A stretch of 6,997 nt of DNA from Bacillota bacterium (GTDB lineage Bacteria; Bacillota; Dethiobacteria; DTU022). A program made the translations under genes and the position numbers. The stretch spans positions 1-6,997 of the forward strand of contig JAAZIG010000031.1 of assembly GCA_012510325.1 (NCBI GenBank), given 5' to 3'. The notes beneath the pieces were generated by a model that had not been told where the DNA came from, searched no databases, and saw nothing but the letters and a program-made list of their open reading frames with translations. This document shows, piece by piece, positions 6,708-6,997 of the stretch. How positions within the stretch are numbered: the first letter of the stretch is position 1; the number at the start of each line of letters is the position of its first letter.

Positions 6708-6779
6708 CTGTCATGCTGAGCGTAGCGAAGCATCTAAAACGTTGCTGATGCATCACGGACCCATTTCGCTTTGTACTCC
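6708..6779. repeat. 72-bp direct repeat, copy 1 (core plus 44-bp tail)
   Basis: This segment matches 6926-6997 at 68 of 72 positions with no gap. The four differences fall in a short patch just after the core, while the last 24 bases (CACGGACCCATTTCGC and what follows to CTCC) are identical. Confidence 0.9.
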
Positions 6780-6830
6780 CCCTCCCGGCTAGAAAAAGTA
6801 TAGGGCAACTTAAAAGGAACGCTGGACTGC

Positions 6831-6953
6831 AGATCCTTCGGACTGCGTCCTCAGGATGACAAATATTCCCTGAGCCAGGGACGGATCTCCCGGCTCATTT
6901 TTGTGCCACGGGGGGGCCGCCTCTTCTGTCATGCTGAGCGTAGCGAAGCATCT
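6831..6953. repeat. Composite miniature element 2, shorter relative of element 1
   Basis: The left core (6831-6861) is 31 bp, with a longer inner stem GGAC-TGC-GTCC. The right core (6927-6953) is identical to that of element 1. Only one hairpin (6871-6897) lies between them, against two in element 1. The order and orientation of parts match element 1, so the two arose by duplication or by repeated insertion of the same kind of unit. Confidence 0.7.
6871..6897 (+). repeat. REP-like hairpin, second TGAGCC copy
   Basis: TGAGCC (6871-6876) pairs with GGCTCA (6892-6897) around AGGGACGGATCTCCC, followed by TTTTT (6898-6902). It is the counterpart of 6611-6641, with the inner stem shortened and slightly re-paired. 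Confidence 0.7.
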
Positions 6954-6997
6954 ACAACGTTACTGCCGCATCACGGACCCATTTCGCTTTGTACTCC
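6926..6997. repeat. 72-bp direct repeat, copy 2, reaching the window edge
   Basis: This is the second copy of 6708-6779, with 68 of 72 bases identical. The match runs to the final base of the window, so the true repeat boundary on this side cannot be seen here. Confidence 0.9.

Larger units (their letters stand above)
6576..6735. repeat. Composite miniature element 1 bounded by inverted cores
   Basis: The left core (6576-6602, beginning AGATTCTTCGCTGCGCTCAG) and the right core (6709-6735, ending GTAGCGAAGCATCT) are inverted copies differing at three of 27 positions. They enclose two hairpins (6611-6641 and 6654-6682). The layout is that of a non-autonomous MITE-like or REP-cluster element. 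No transposase gene lies inside. Confidence 0.7.
6563..6997. other. Non-coding region filled with hairpin repeats
   Basis: No convincing gene is seen in this 435-nt stretch upstream of the gntR promoter. It consists mostly of repeated hairpin units: four copies of a 27-31 bp core in alternating orientation, three hairpins with a GGGGACG or related heart, and a 44-bp tail present twice. The repetition reaches the last base of the window, so the array probably continues. Confidence 0.8.

Noticed and set aside
6576..6997. Possible CRISPR array at the right end.
   Set aside because: Repeats alternate in orientation, differ in length and interior, and are not separated by uniform spacers.

Overview
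The window reads like a Firmicutes (Clostridia-type) chromosome of moderate GC. The signs are strong GGAGG-type ribosome binding sites, tightly packed co-directional genes, a GntR regulator of the YtrA kind heading an ABC operon, and a Gram-positive-style pairing of an MMPL transporter with a membrane-anchored accessory protein. No rRNA, tRNA, CRISPR array, prophage or transposase gene is visible. The taxon is inferred from gene style only.

Left module, + strand, 2-3710: the 3' part of an RND/MMPL-family membrane exporter (5' end outside the window), an envelope-anchored accessory protein of a family that commonly accompanies such exporters, and a TetR-family regulator placed last. The genes are spaced 42 and 61 nt apart and look like one operon. 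The accessory protein carries an unusual Trp-Pro/Glu/Gly repeat with eight Trp-Pro pairs in 35 residues, inserted between two Leu-x-x-Gly helical stretches. The likely job is TetR-controlled export or envelope transport of a lipid or other hydrophobic substrate; the substrate cannot be read from the sequence.

Centre, 3711-3837: a convergent intergenic gap with a perfect 12-bp-stem hairpin that probably ends transcription from both sides.

Right module, - strand, 6490 down to 3838: a four-gene operon consisting of a YtrA-type GntR repressor, an ABC ATPase, a six-helix permease and an unrecognised single-pass membrane-anchored protein. The first two junctions overlap (4 nt and about 23 nt), suggesting coupled translation. 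The operon has a near-ideal promoter (TTGACC, 17 nt, TATAGT) whose -10 box lies in a 38-bp almost perfect palindrome, the obvious operator for the GntR protein. Known ytr-type operons respond to cell-envelope stress, so this may be a sensing or defence transporter; that is inference.

Right end, about 6563-6997: non-coding DNA built from hairpin repeats. Four copies of a 27-31 bp core occur in alternating orientation, and their paired positions change in a compensatory way. Three further hairpins with a GGGGACG-like heart lie between them. This looks like an array of REP/MITE-like miniature elements that continues past the window edge.
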